A stretch of 62,484 nt of DNA. Origin: 12-FULL-44-12b sp964364225 (GTDB lineage: Bacteria > Patescibacteriota > Minisyncoccia > Phycocordibacterales > Zambryskibacteraceae). The stretch lies in contig CAYIKP010000001.1 of the NCBI GenBank assembly GCA_964364225.1, positions 1-62,484 on the forward strand. The letters run 5' to 3'. The position numbers and the translations under genes are program-made. The notes beneath the pieces were generated by a model. It was given only the letters and a program-made list of their open reading frames with translations. It did no database searches and was not told the DNA's origin. Shown piece by piece: positions 52,438 through 60,891 of this stretch (its first letter is position 1; every line of letters starts with the position of its first letter).

Positions 52438-52574
52438 TCGCACATGGCTCAGTCGCCAAGATCAACGGTAACCGCAACGTGGCGTACCTCAACAGGAACG
52501 ACTCCAAGCGTAAGCTCAACCTGAACTGGCAAGACAACGACTGGAACGAGATCTATCGGTTCCTCGCTGTTCGC
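52438..52574 (+). repeat. DGR template repeat (TR)
   Basis: Adenine-rich in its codon 1-2 positions: read in the frame of the target it gives runs such as INGNRNVAYLNRNDSKRKLN, with many AAC and AAG codons, the usual template design that avoids stop codons on mutagenesis. It is on the same strand as VR and is followed by a hairpin terminator at 52589-52611. It ends two bases before the stop codon of the convergent Avd gene. Confidence 0.95.
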
Positions 52575-52576
52575 TA

Positions 52577-52948
52577 CTATCCATGGTTCTCCTGGGATTT
52601 GTTCCCAGGAGTTTTGTTAACAAGTTGTCTCTTCCAACCCCCGAGCATTTTCCCAATCTCGTTAAGCATTTCAGATATATGAGTATATTTTTTTGTATCA
52701 AGTGCTTTTATTTCCCAAGCAAGTTGTAAAAGAAGTTTTATTAGATCAACCCTTGAAATTGCTCTATCAACTAGCACAATTTTTTCCACACTTGTTGAGT
52801 AACTTGCGAGAAAACAATATTCAATGGCAGCCAAAAACACGTCGTCAATCTTCGAACCGAGTGTAAAACGATTTGCTTTCGGAAAATGTGTTAAAAACCC
52901 TTGCCACACGCCGTATACATCCTTAAGCTTGAGTACAACAGGTATCAG
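52577..52948 (-). CDS. avd: Avd-like four-helix-bundle accessory protein of the DGR
   Basis: Family features are clear: FPKANRFTLGSKIDDVFLAA near the N-terminus, RVDLIKLLLQLAWEIKAL in the middle and ISEMLNEIGKMLGGWKRQ near the end. This is the Avd/S23-like bundle that binds the DGR reverse transcriptase and template. The start is unclear. A GTG at 52909 would give 110 residues. The homologous stretch RLIPVVLKLKDVYGV continues upstream to about 52948 (CTG) with no ATG, and an eight-G run at 52967-52974 may hide an indel. It is inverted relative to TR and RT, and its 3' end contains the TR terminator hairpin. Confidence 0.82.
   Translation of the reverse strand: MIPVVLKLKDVYGVWQGFLTHFPKANRFTLGSKIDDVFLAAIEYCFLASYSTSVEKIVLVDRAISRVDLIKLLLQLAWEIKALDTKKYTHISEMLNEIGKMLGGWKRQLVNKTPGNKSQENHG
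52589..52611 (+). terminator. Hairpin terminator after TR
   Basis: CTCCTGGGA, tttgt, TCCCAGGAG followed by TTTTGTT, 15 bases after TR. It would end the template RNA. Confidence 0.8.
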
Positions 52949-52992
52949 TCTCTCGCTAAATCGTGCGGGGGGGGAGACTTTAAAGTAAATAA

Positions 52993-53973
52993 ATGAGAAT
53001 TGGATTCATTCATACATATAAAGATATCATCTCTGTTGATAATTTACTTCTTGCATGGAAGGAATTTTTGAAAGGAAAAAGAAATAAAAAAGATGTTCAA
53101 CAATTTCAAATTAAATTAATGGACAATATTTTTGAACTTCACAATGATTTAGTAAATAAAAAATACACACATAGTGATTATTATGCTTTTAATATTTCTG
53201 ATCCAAAACCTAGAAATATTCATAAAGCATCTGTACGAGATAGGCTACTTCATCATGCAATATATAGAACTCTCTATGCTTCTTTCGATAAAACATTTAT
53301 CAAACGACTCTTATTCGTGCAGAAAATTTAAAGGTACTCACCGTGCAATAAAAAGATTTCGTCAATTCATATATAAAGTAAGCGAAAACAATACTAAGAC
53401 ATGTTGGATACTGAAGTGTGATGTACGAAAATTCTTTGCATCAATAGATCAGAATTTACTTTTGGAAATCATTGGTAAATATATTCAAGATAAAGATATA
53501 AATTGGCTTCTTTCACAAATCGTTACTAGTTTTTCTTCAACAAAGGAAGGTATTGGTTTACCGCTTGGCAATCTCACATCTCAATTATTAGTGAATGTGT
53601 ACATGAGTGAATTTGATTATTTCATGAAGCATACATTAAAAACAAAATATTATATCCGTTATGCTGATGATTTTGTAATCTTGTCTCAAGATAAGAAATG
53701 GTTGGAAAGTATACTTCCAGAAATACGAATATTTCTTTTAGAAAAACTTAAACTTACTCTACACCCAGATAAGATATTTATTAAAACCCTTGCCTCTGGT
53801 GTTGATTTCTTGGGTTGGGTACATTTCTGTGACCACAAAACTTTAAGAACTAGTACAAAGAGAAGAATGTTTAAAAAATTCAAAAGTGCTGTGCCCAAAA
53901 AGTATTTGATTCCTATTTTGGCCTTTTAGGGCATGGAAATACGCACAAATTAAGAAAACAGCTAGTGCTATAA
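52993..53973 (+). CDS. DGR reverse transcriptase (two compensating single-base frameshifts)
   Basis: About 326 residues when read through. Frame 1 covers 52993-53302 (SVRDRLLHHAIYRTLYASFD). Removing one A of the AAA at 53302-53304 joins it to NDSYSCRKFKGTHRAIKRF and the catalytic core: WILKCDVRKFFASID, GLPLGNLTSQLLVN and YYIRYADDFVIL. The LGNLTSQ form (not QGxxxSP) is the mark of DGR enzymes, and YADD is the active site. Adding one A in the run 53897-53901 restores the thumb end FDSYFGLLGHGNTHKLRKQL up to TAA 53971. As sequenced, the protein is split and its C-terminus altered. Either these are assembly errors or the enzyme is inactive. Confidence 0.9.
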
Positions 53974-53974
53974 T
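53969..53974 (+). promoter_or_regulatory. -10 box of the transketolase N-terminal gene
   Basis: TATAAT, six bases, ATG 53981; it overlaps the corrected stop codon of the reverse transcriptase. Confidence 0.55.
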
Positions 53975-53980
53975 TTATAT

Positions 53981-54850
53981 ATGACATATGTCATCTTAGA
54001 CGATAACAAGAAGAGTGAGCTAATGGTCAAAGCGAATGAAATCCGCGAGTCTATTATTGAAATGCTAGTTGTTGCTAAATCGGGGCATACCGCAGGCCCA
54101 CTGGGAATGGCGGACATTTTCACCCTCCTTTATTTTCATGTTTTAAACCAAAATCCAGGAAGTCCATACGATAAAGATAGAGATAGGTTAGTACTTTCAA
54201 ATGGACACATTTGTCCTGTGTATTATGCGACTTTGGCTCATGCGGGGTATTTTCCAGTAAAAGAATTAAGTACACTTCGTAAGTTCGGCTCTCGTTTGCA
54301 GGGGCATCCTCACCGAGATTTTCTACCTATATTAGAAACATCAAGTGGTCCACTTGGTTCTGGTCTTTCGCAAGCAGTTGGAATGGCGCTTGGTTTAAAA
54401 ATGGACAAAAATCCAGCAAGAGTTTTTTGTTTGATGTCAGACGGGGAACAAGAGTGTGGTGCTACTTGGGAAGCAGGAATGCTTGCCGGAAAAGAAAAAT
54501 TAAATAATCTAATCGGAATTATTGATAGAAATTATATTCAAATAGATGGATTTACAGAAGACGTAATGCCTTTGGAGTCACTTTCGGACAAATGGAAAGC
54601 ATGGAATTGGCACGTGATTGAAGTTGATGGACACAATTTTGAAGATATAAATGATGCAATAGAAGAGGCAAAAACAATTTTTGATAGACCCGTGATGATA
54701 ATTGCACATACAATTCCAGGGAAGGGAGTGAAGGAATTTGAAAGAGATTATAGGTGGCACGGAAAACCACCAACGGAGGAGGAGGGTAAAATGGCCTTGA
54801 AAGAGTTGAGATCATTAGGAGGTAAAATAACCGGATATCACAATGACTAA
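53981..54850 (+). CDS. Transketolase, N-terminal (thiamine diphosphate-binding) subunit
   Basis: 289 residues, the first half of a split transketolase. Motifs: AKSGHTAGPLGMADIFTLLY, LETSSGPLGSGLSQAVGMAL and the diphosphate/Mg site MSDGEQECGATWEA...IDRNYIQIDG. Moves two-carbon units in the non-oxidative pentose phosphate pathway. Its partner is at 55584, with an HD-domain gene between. Confidence 0.93.
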   Translation: MTYVILDDNKKSELMVKANEIRESIIEMLVVAKSGHTAGPLGMADIFTLLYFHVLNQNPGSPYDKDRDRLVLSNGHICPVYYATLAHAGYFPVKELSTLRKFGSRLQGHPHRDFLPILETSSGPLGSGLSQAVGMALGLKMDKNPARVFCLMSDGEQECGATWEAGMLAGKEKLNNLIGIIDRNYIQIDGFTEDVMPLESLSDKWKAWNWHVIEVDGHNFEDINDAIEEAKTIFDRPVMIIAHTIPGKGVKEFERDYRWHGKPPTEEEGKMALKELRSLGGKITGYHND

Positions 54851-55448
54851 CGAAGATAATAAAAAAATCGTTCAATTTATTTTTAAGATGGGAACTATGC
54901 GTAAGTTGCCACGTATTCATCGCCAAGTATTTTTAACAGATGATATGTCTGACAACATTGCTACTCATTCATACAGAGTGACTGTTATTGGCTGGTTTTT
55001 AGCAAAAATGGAAAAGGTTGATCCATATAAAGTTGCGATGATGTGTTTAATTCACGATATGCCAGAAATTAGGAGCAATGATCATAATTGGATTCATAAA
55101 AAATATGTAAAAATTTTTGAGGAAGAGATAAAACAAGATCAATTGGGAACACTACCGTTTAACGATTTGAAGGAAATTGTTGACGAGTACGATAAGAGAG
55201 AAAGTAAAGAAGCGATATTGGCCAAGGAAGCAGATCTTCTTGATCAACTTTTTCTTTTACGTGAGTATGTTTGGCAAGGAAATAAAGAAGCTCAAATATG
55301 GTTAGAGGGTAAACCAGGACAGGGAGGAGAAAAAGATAAATATTTAGAACGTTTTAAAACCGAAAGTGGCAAAGCCATTGCAAGGGTTGCTATTAATGAA
55401 GATCCGTCCAGTTGGTGGAATGAGCTATGGACCGATAAGAATAGATAA
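54843..55448 (+). CDS. HD-domain phosphohydrolase (YfbR-like)
   Basis: 201 residues overlapping the transketolase gene by eight bases. HD-domain metal ligands: NIATHSYRVTVIGWF, CLIHDMPEIRSNDHNW and a distal Asp in KEADLLDQLFLL. Similar proteins are 5'-nucleotidases on deoxynucleotides (YfbR) or other small phosphohydrolases. Substrate unknown here. Confidence 0.83.
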   Translation: MTNEDNKKIVQFIFKMGTMRKLPRIHRQVFLTDDMSDNIATHSYRVTVIGWFLAKMEKVDPYKVAMMCLIHDMPEIRSNDHNWIHKKYVKIFEEEIKQDQLGTLPFNDLKEIVDEYDKRESKEAILAKEADLLDQLFLLREYVWQGNKEAQIWLEGKPGQGGEKDKYLERFKTESGKAIARVAINEDPSSWWNELWTDKNR

Positions 55449-55489
55449 TATGATTAATAAATCTTTAAACAAAAAAATACTCGCCCCGT

Positions 55490-55539
55490 ACAAAACAGGA
55501 ACTCGCGAAGCGACTGAAAGCTCGGTTCCGCTGTTTTGT
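55490..55539. repeat. Palindromic repeat between HD gene and transketolase gene
   Basis: ACAAAACAGGAAC (55490-55502) is inverted as GTTCCGCTGTTTTGT (55525-55539), with one extra base, around a GC-rich loop (TCGCGAAGCGACTGAAAGC). Its look is REP-like. Confidence 0.55.
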
Positions 55540-55583
55540 TTGGGGTTCGTTACGAGATGTGGTTACATTAAATTTAATCCTGT

Positions 55584-56597
55584 ATGTTAAATCCTAAAGT
55601 AAAATTAAATCCGCATATTTTTTCTAACGATGTGGAGCAAGTGCCAATTAGGCATGGGTTTGGTGAGGGATTAGTTATAGCAGGAGGGAAAGATAAAAAT
55701 GTGGTTGTGCTTTGTGCAGATCTTACAGAGTCAGCACAAGCAATCTTTTTTAAAGAAAAATTTCCTGAAAGATTTATTGAAATTGGTGTAGCGGAGCAAA
55801 ATTTAGCAGGAGTGGCTTCAGGAATTTCTGCAACAGGTAAAATTCCATTTATTACTTCATACGCAATGTTTTCTCCTGGACGAAACTGGGAACAAATTCG
55901 TACTACTATTGCTTATAACAACAGGCCAGTAAAAATTGCGGGCTCTCATACTGGAGTTTCAGTTGGTCCTGATGGGGGAACCCATCAAGCATTGGAAGAT
56001 ATGGCAATTATGCGCACAATTCCTCGGATGGTAGTGATTTCACCCTGTGATGCGATTGAGGCAAGAAAAGCTACTGTTGCATCTGCAAAAACCGATACCC
56101 CTGTATATATAAGACTTGCTAGAGAAAAAACCCCCGTGATGACTACAGAGGAAACCCCTTTCGAAATAGGCAAAGCACAAATATTTTTTGAGCCTAATCC
56201 TTCGGACGGCCGAGATCAAAAACCAGAGGTCGCAATAATTGCAACAGGCGCATTGGTTCACAAGGCGTTACAAGTGGCCAAAAAATTAGAAAATGAGGTT
56301 GGTGTTGTAGTTGTGAATCTCACAACAATAAAACCATTAGATGAAAAAACTATTTTAGATGTGGCAAAACGAACAGGGGCGGTAGTTACAGTAGAAGAAC
56401 ATCAAATAATGGGGGGCATGGGGTCTGCTGTTTCTGAGTTTTTATCTGCAAACTACCCAGTGCCAATGGAATTTGTTGGTGTTAAGGATCAATTTGGGCA
56501 ATCTGGTACCCCAGAAGAACTTATTGAGTATTATGGTTTAGGGGAAGACGGAATTGAAAAAGCAATCAAAAAAGTTTTAAAAAATAAAAATACTTAA
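55584..56597 (+). CDS. Transketolase, C-terminal subunit
   Basis: 337 residues with the pyrimidine-binding and C-terminal domains: VVLCADLTESAQAIFFKEKF, GVAEQNLAGVASGISATGKI, MFSPGRNWEQIRTTIAYNN and SHTGVSVGPDGGTHQALEDM. It completes the split transketolase. Confidence 0.93.
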   Translation: MLNPKVKLNPHIFSNDVEQVPIRHGFGEGLVIAGGKDKNVVVLCADLTESAQAIFFKEKFPERFIEIGVAEQNLAGVASGISATGKIPFITSYAMFSPGRNWEQIRTTIAYNNRPVKIAGSHTGVSVGPDGGTHQALEDMAIMRTIPRMVVISPCDAIEARKATVASAKTDTPVYIRLAREKTPVMTTEETPFEIGKAQIFFEPNPSDGRDQKPEVAIIATGALVHKALQVAKKLENEVGVVVVNLTTIKPLDEKTILDVAKRTGAVVTVEEHQIMGGMGSAVSEFLSANYPVPMEFVGVKDQFGQSGTPEELIEYYGLGEDGIEKAIKKVLKNKNT

Positions 56598-56691
56598 CAG
56601 GGCTAAGGTTAGCGGTTTTGTAGCTGTTAATTAGAAAAACATATTTTTACCCCCCCCATATATACTTAGTACATAACAATAAATTAAAAAT

Positions 56692-59394
56692 ATGAAGAAA
56701 GTAATTCTTGGGTTAGTGTTTCTTTTTCTTGTTCCTTTTATTAGCACTCATGCAATGACAGCAAGTGAAGAACAACAATTAATCCAAACTCTTCTTCAAC
56801 AAATTGCATCGCTCCAAGCTCAACTTCAAGTCTTAATTTCTCAAGGGGCAACCACTGTGCCAAGTCAGTCATTTAACGCGCGACAAATTTTAGATGGTGA
56901 TTTTTCAACCGCGACAAATTTTAGTGTTGGCGATACAGTGGAATCAACAGTTGATATATTAAATGTTAGGTCTTCACCTGGGACTGGTGGCGTTATCGCC
57001 AAAATTTCAAGTGGTATTTTAGGAAAATTGATATCTGGTCCCAAAATAGTAGTGAATGGAAGTAAATGGTGGCAGGTTTCTTGGAATAACGGAATAAACG
57101 GATGGAGCGCTGAAAGTTTTATTTCAAAAACGAATGGTCCGATTCCAGTAGTTACTTCAATTCCGCCAAATTCAAAGTATATCTCAATTATTTCTCCAAT
57201 CCCCGGAGAAATAATTAAACAAGGAACTGGTTACAATGTTCGCTGGACTGGGAGAGAAACTGATGTAAATAGTTATGATGTATACCTGTACAACGGCTAT
57301 TCTTTAGTTCAAACATACTTGGGTTCTGCTAATTTACAAACCGATAAAGATGTAAGTGCATTTTATTGGGCAGTTCCGACGAATTTTACGGTTGGAAGTG
57401 GTTATCAGTTTCATTTAGTTAGTGGAAAGAATGTCTCTACTAATGTGACTGGCGGGTGGAGTAATGCATTTACGCTTGCAGACTACAATGGAAATGTTGG
57501 TTCAACTGTTACCTTAACTACCGATACTGATAAAATAGTTAAACCCGGCGAAGCGGTACTCTTGCGATTTAGCGCAAACAATGTTTCTTACTGCGCTGGA
57601 CCAGACACGCTGATAAGTAGAAATATACAAAATACTATTAATGGATTTAATACTGTATATCCAAAGGAAACAACAACATATTCCATTCACTGTTACAAAA
57701 AAACACCAACAACCGAGCAAGAAAACGGTCATCCTGATGCAAGTGCGAGGGTTGTTGTTAATGTCTCAGGACAAACTTCAACAACAGATCCGATTGTGTC
57801 AGTAATATCTCCAGTAGCGGGCTCGGCTCTAGAAACAGGAAAAACATACTCTGTAGCATGGTCGCTTGGTAACGGTACTGTGAATGGTGGTCCGTATACG
57901 GTTAATCTTGTTGGTGGAAGCCTTGGTTCTGTGGGTAGTAGATACATAACATCTATTCCTTCCTCATTACCAAATTCTAGTGGTTCATTCGCTTGGCAAG
58001 TGCCAAATGACATTATCGCTAGTTCTGGTTATCAAATATCGTTTAGTGGTCCAAGAGCGACTGGTAATAATAGTGGCTCGTTCTTAATTATTGGCGCAAA
58101 GTCTCCAATACCAGCATTAACTCCAACAGTCTCTCTTTCCGTTAATCAATCCTTTGGTTCTGGTTCAGATACAGCAATTGCTGGTACATACAAAGTTCTT
58201 GATTGGACTGAAACCAATGCAACGGTTTGTTATCTGTCATCAAACAGTGGAATGAATCAACTGGTTTATAACAGGGGAGATAATGTTACCCAAACAAGCT
58301 CGTCTGGCTCACAGTCTGTTGGCCCGCTAAATCAAACAACAGCCTACACAATTACTTGTACCGGTGCTGGTGGCTCTAATTTGGCAAGCGTAACAATAAA
58401 TGTTGGTACAGTCCCAACCGCAGGCCCAGCTGTCTCTTTTTCAGCAACTCCGACCTCAATAACTGCAGGTCAAGTGACTAGACTAGTGTGGAATGCAAGT
58501 GACGCAACTCAGTGTACTGGTACACCGAGTGGTATGTTTGCCGGGACCAATAATAGTGTTGAAACTTACCAAACCCAGACAACAACCTACACCCTCACTT
58601 GTTCAAATAGCGCAGGACAATCAGTGACCCAGAATGTCACAGTAGCTGTAACCCCAGCATCGACACCAGCCCCAACCGTTCGTCTCTCAATTAACTCAAG
58701 TTACTACTTGGGTGCATCAACACTACCCGCTGGTTCACAAACAATCTTAGATTGGTCCTCAACGAATGCGACAACATGTAATGCTCCATGGTTAGCATCA
58801 GGGTATGGTGCGGGTCCTGGCTCTCAAACTGTTGGTCCCATTTACCAAACCACAACCTATACGCTTACCTGTACCGGTGCGGGCGGTTCTAATTCCGCTA
58901 GTGTGACAATAAATGTTCTAGCGCCTACCACAGCTGTGCCATCAGCACCAACGGGATTAACTGCAACAGCAGGAGCGTGTGGGACGGGTGTGATAAATCT
59001 TTCATGGTCTGCAGTTCCAAATATCATCTATTATGATATTCACGGAGGAAATAATGCGTTTTATGGGGGCATGCCTTTGCAGATTTCATTGCCAGGATCC
59101 ACACTCTCGTATGTTGATAGGGGAGTTACGTCTGCGTCATCTGGATTTACACCAGGTGCTTCATATTCCTATTACATAACAACACGAAATTCAGTAGGAG
59201 AATCTTCTCCATCAAATACAGCATCCGCAATTGCGCCCTCTGCTTGCCCAACAAACACAAACTCAACCACGGGCCCCAATGGAGTGGAGTTGATGTATAA
59301 CGGACAACCTAATCTTGCATCAGTTCAAATTGGGTTTGATGCGCTACTAAAGGCATTTCAGGAATATGTAAGCGGGGTAAATAGACAAGATTAA
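56692..59394 (+). CDS. Large secreted surface protein with SH3-like, Ig-like and fibronectin-like repeats
   Basis: 900 residues. Signal peptide about 1-21, short coiled coil (about 24-50, EEQQLIQTLLQQIASLQAQL), bacterial SH3 domain (about 80-145, VDILNVRSSPGTGGVIAKIS), Ser-Thr-rich Ig-like domains, and at least three related repeats containing TTAYTITCTGAGGSNLASV, TTTYTLTCSNSAGQ and TTTYTLTCTGAGGSNSASV. A fibronectin III-like domain lies at about 760-850. The tail has no sorting motif. Probably cell-wall or surface-attached, perhaps an adhesin. Confidence 0.85.
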   Translation: MKKVILGLVFLFLVPFISTHAMTASEEQQLIQTLLQQIASLQAQLQVLISQGATTVPSQSFNARQILDGDFSTATNFSVGDTVESTVDILNVRSSPGTGGVIAKISSGILGKLISGPKIVVNGSKWWQVSWNNGINGWSAESFISKTNGPIPVVTSIPPNSKYISIISPIPGEIIKQGTGYNVRWTGRETDVNSYDVYLYNGYSLVQTYLGSANLQTDKDVSAFYWAVPTNFTVGSGYQFHLVSGKNVSTNVTGGWSNAFTLADYNGNVGSTVTLTTDTDKIVKPGEAVLLRFSANNVSYCAGPDTLISRNIQNTINGFNTVYPKETTTYSIHCYKKTPTTEQENGHPDASARVVVNVSGQTSTTDPIVSVISPVAGSALETGKTYSVAWSLGNGTVNGGPYTVNLVGGSLGSVGSRYITSIPSSLPNSSGSFAWQVPNDIIASSGYQISFSGPRATGNNSGSFLIIGAKSPIPALTPTVSLSVNQSFGSGSDTAIAGTYKVLDWTETNATVCYLSSNSGMNQLVYNRGDNVTQTSSSGSQSVGPLNQTTAYTITCTGAGGSNLASVTINVGTVPTAGPAVSFSATPTSITAGQVTRLVWNASDATQCTGTPSGMFAGTNNSVETYQTQTTTYTLTCSNSAGQSVTQNVTVAVTPASTPAPTVRLSINSSYYLGASTLPAGSQTILDWSSTNATTCNAPWLASGYGAGPGSQTVGPIYQTTTYTLTCTGAGGSNSASVTINVLAPTTAVPSAPTGLTATAGACGTGVINLSWSAVPNIIYYDIHGGNNAFYGGMPLQISLPGSTLSYVDRGVTSASSGFTPGASYSYYITTRNSVGESSPSNTASAIAPSACPTNTNSTTGPNGVELMYNGQPNLASVQIGFDALLKAFQEYVSGVNRQD

Positions 59395-60392
59395 ATCATA
59401 GAGAGCTTATAGGCGGGTTTTTTAGAGAGTTCGTACTCTATTTCTCCTTGTGTTAAAAGACCTTTTTGAGCGCCCACATAACGACAAACGCTCATGCCAT
59501 TTACTGCGCCCCAAGACAGGGCAATTGGCAGGGTTTTACCCAATAACAAAGCAGAAGTACAAGCCGATGCGAAGGCATCTCCTGCACCGGTTCGTTCATG
59601 TGCTGGCTCCTCAGGATTGAATGCTGGAGCAAAATAAATTCCTGTTTTATCTCTACCATATGCGCCCTTTGGACCCATTGTAATAACAACCGATTTTGGA
59701 CCAAGATTATTAATTCCGAGTAAAAGTTCTTTTATGTTGGTACCGGTCGGTTTACCTAAAATTTTTTCTGCTTCCTCGTTATTACAAAAGAAAACTTCTG
59801 TACGTAAGTAAATGTCTTTCAATTCCTCAATACCCAATGACATTTGAAATGTCCCTGGTTGAAAGGCAAGTTTTATATTTGGGCGTTTTTTTAAGAATGA
59901 AGCAATTTGTTTGTGGTATTCACGAGTGGATGGCCCAAGGGAAGAAAGGTAAAGCCATTTTGGCGATCCAACATCAGGAAAATTGTATTCATACTCATGA
60001 TGTTTTACTAAAATAGTGCGATCTTTTTCATACCAAAGCACGTAGTGATAATTAGTTGCATAACCTTTGTGTGCAGAGATATATTTATGGCCCACTCCCT
60101 CTTTTTCAAGGATTTTCAAACAATCTTTCCCATTTTGGTCGCTTCCAATATTAGTAACCAAAGCAGATTTTATTCCCAAACGTGATGCGGAAACTGCTGC
60201 ATTTGGCGCATTGCCAACCGCGCTTACTACATCCACAGATTCATATGGAATTTTGTCTCCAAATTTCATTGAGATAGTGCAGTGTTCTTCGTTTACATCA
60301 CAATTAACACTTGCATCGACGAGTTTTATGAAAGCATCGGTGGTGATATCTCCGATTGCCACGAAATCATAAGTTTTTTTGAGGAACGACAT
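59391..60392 (-). CDS. PfkB-family carbohydrate/nucleoside kinase
   Basis: 333 residues. N-terminal DFVAIGDITTDAFIKL, SAVGNAPNAAVSASRLG, ATP/anion-hole motif RTGAGDAFASACTSALLLG (about 267-285). Ribokinase-fold kinase; sugar, adenosine or fructose-phosphate substrate cannot be decided. It is convergent with the surface-protein gene: both end within the TTAA at 59391-59394. Confidence 0.87.
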   Translation of the reverse strand: MSFLKKTYDFVAIGDITTDAFIKLVDASVNCDVNEEHCTISMKFGDKIPYESVDVVSAVGNAPNAAVSASRLGIKSALVTNIGSDQNGKDCLKILEKEGVGHKYISAHKGYATNYHYVLWYEKDRTILVKHHEYEYNFPDVGSPKWLYLSSLGPSTREYHKQIASFLKKRPNIKLAFQPGTFQMSLGIEELKDIYLRTEVFFCNNEEAEKILGKPTGTNIKELLLGINNLGPKSVVITMGPKGAYGRDKTGIYFAPAFNPEEPAHERTGAGDAFASACTSALLLGKTLPIALSWGAVNGMSVCRYVGAQKGLLTQGEIEYELSKKPAYKLSMI

Positions 60393-60434
60393 GCTCCAAT
60401 TATAACAAAAATAATATGAGTTTTTAGTAAGGTA

Positions 60435-60463
60435 TTGATTTTATTGCTTAATTATTTCATAAT
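60435..60463 (+). promoter_or_regulatory. Promoter of the small basic protein gene
   Basis: TTGATT (60435-60440), 17-base spacer, CATAAT (60458-60463). Confidence 0.6.
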
Positions 60464-60508
60464 CTGAAACAGAATAAATAGTTTATCCAAACCTTATTTG
60501 AGGGCACC

Positions 60509-60682
60509 ATGAAAGCCAAAATAAAACGGAAGGCAGGTAAGGCCACTAAGGCTTCAAAGCCTTCCAGTGGGTGCAGAAAGGAAAGAGAAAGGCTCCCTTA
60601 TTGGGTAGCAGGTAGCAAGGAGCCGTGGCCCAAATCGAAAGAACGTCGGCCAGTTCCTGGTTGGAGTGGGGGCAGTTGGTAG
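60509..60682 (+). CDS. Small basic protein (57 residues)
   Basis: Starts at ATG 60509 with GAGGG five bases upstream. The protein is rich in Lys/Arg/Ser with Trp-rich ends (LPYWVAGSKEPWP, PGWSGGSW). It has no homologue I recognise. It is a free-standing unit with its own promoter and terminator, like the other GC-richer cassettes. Confidence 0.6.
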   Translation: MKAKIKRKAGKATKASKPSSGCRKERERLPYWVAGSKEPWPKSKERRPVPGWSGGSW

Positions 60683-60694
60683 GCCCATGGAATG

Positions 60695-60720
60695 GCTCCG
60701 CAAGATTTATCTTGCGGAGC
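60695..60720 (+). terminator. Rho-independent terminator
   Basis: GCTCCGCAAGA, ttta, TCTTGCGGAGC, then ATTTCTTTT. Confidence 0.9.
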
Positions 60721-60753
60721 ATTTCTTTTGTGCATGATAAAATATAGAATAAT

Positions 60754-60891
60754 GAATCCCGTAGTAGAAAATGGTATTCGAGCCAGCTAGGGGTTAATAA
60801 AATAAGATGGTAGACCGAAATTTAATAAAACTAATTATAAATAGTGGTAGCTTGCTCGAATAGAGCAATACCATTTTTCACTATCGGGATG
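60754..60891 (+). promoter_or_regulatory. Structured leader element, copy 3 (fba)
   Basis: Starts GAATCCCGTAGTAGAAAATG at 60754, continues GTATTCGAGC and AGCTA, and pairs with TAGCTTGCTCG, AATACCATTTTTCACTATC and GGGAT including the fba ATG (60889). Compared with the ligA copy, C-G in GGCATT/AATGCC has become T-A in GGTATT/AATACC, and the inner helix changes on both sides. ATAAATAGTGG and AATAAA in the loop are conserved. Confidence 0.8.

Noticed and set aside
52161..52682. A 173-residue protein spanning TR
   Set aside because: Most likely the untranslated template RNA region; the frame continues through the terminator and into antisense avd without recognisable product.
55451..55590. Small frame MINKSLNKKILAPYKTG after the HD gene
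   Set aside because: It runs through a palindromic repeat and has no start signals; more likely non-coding.
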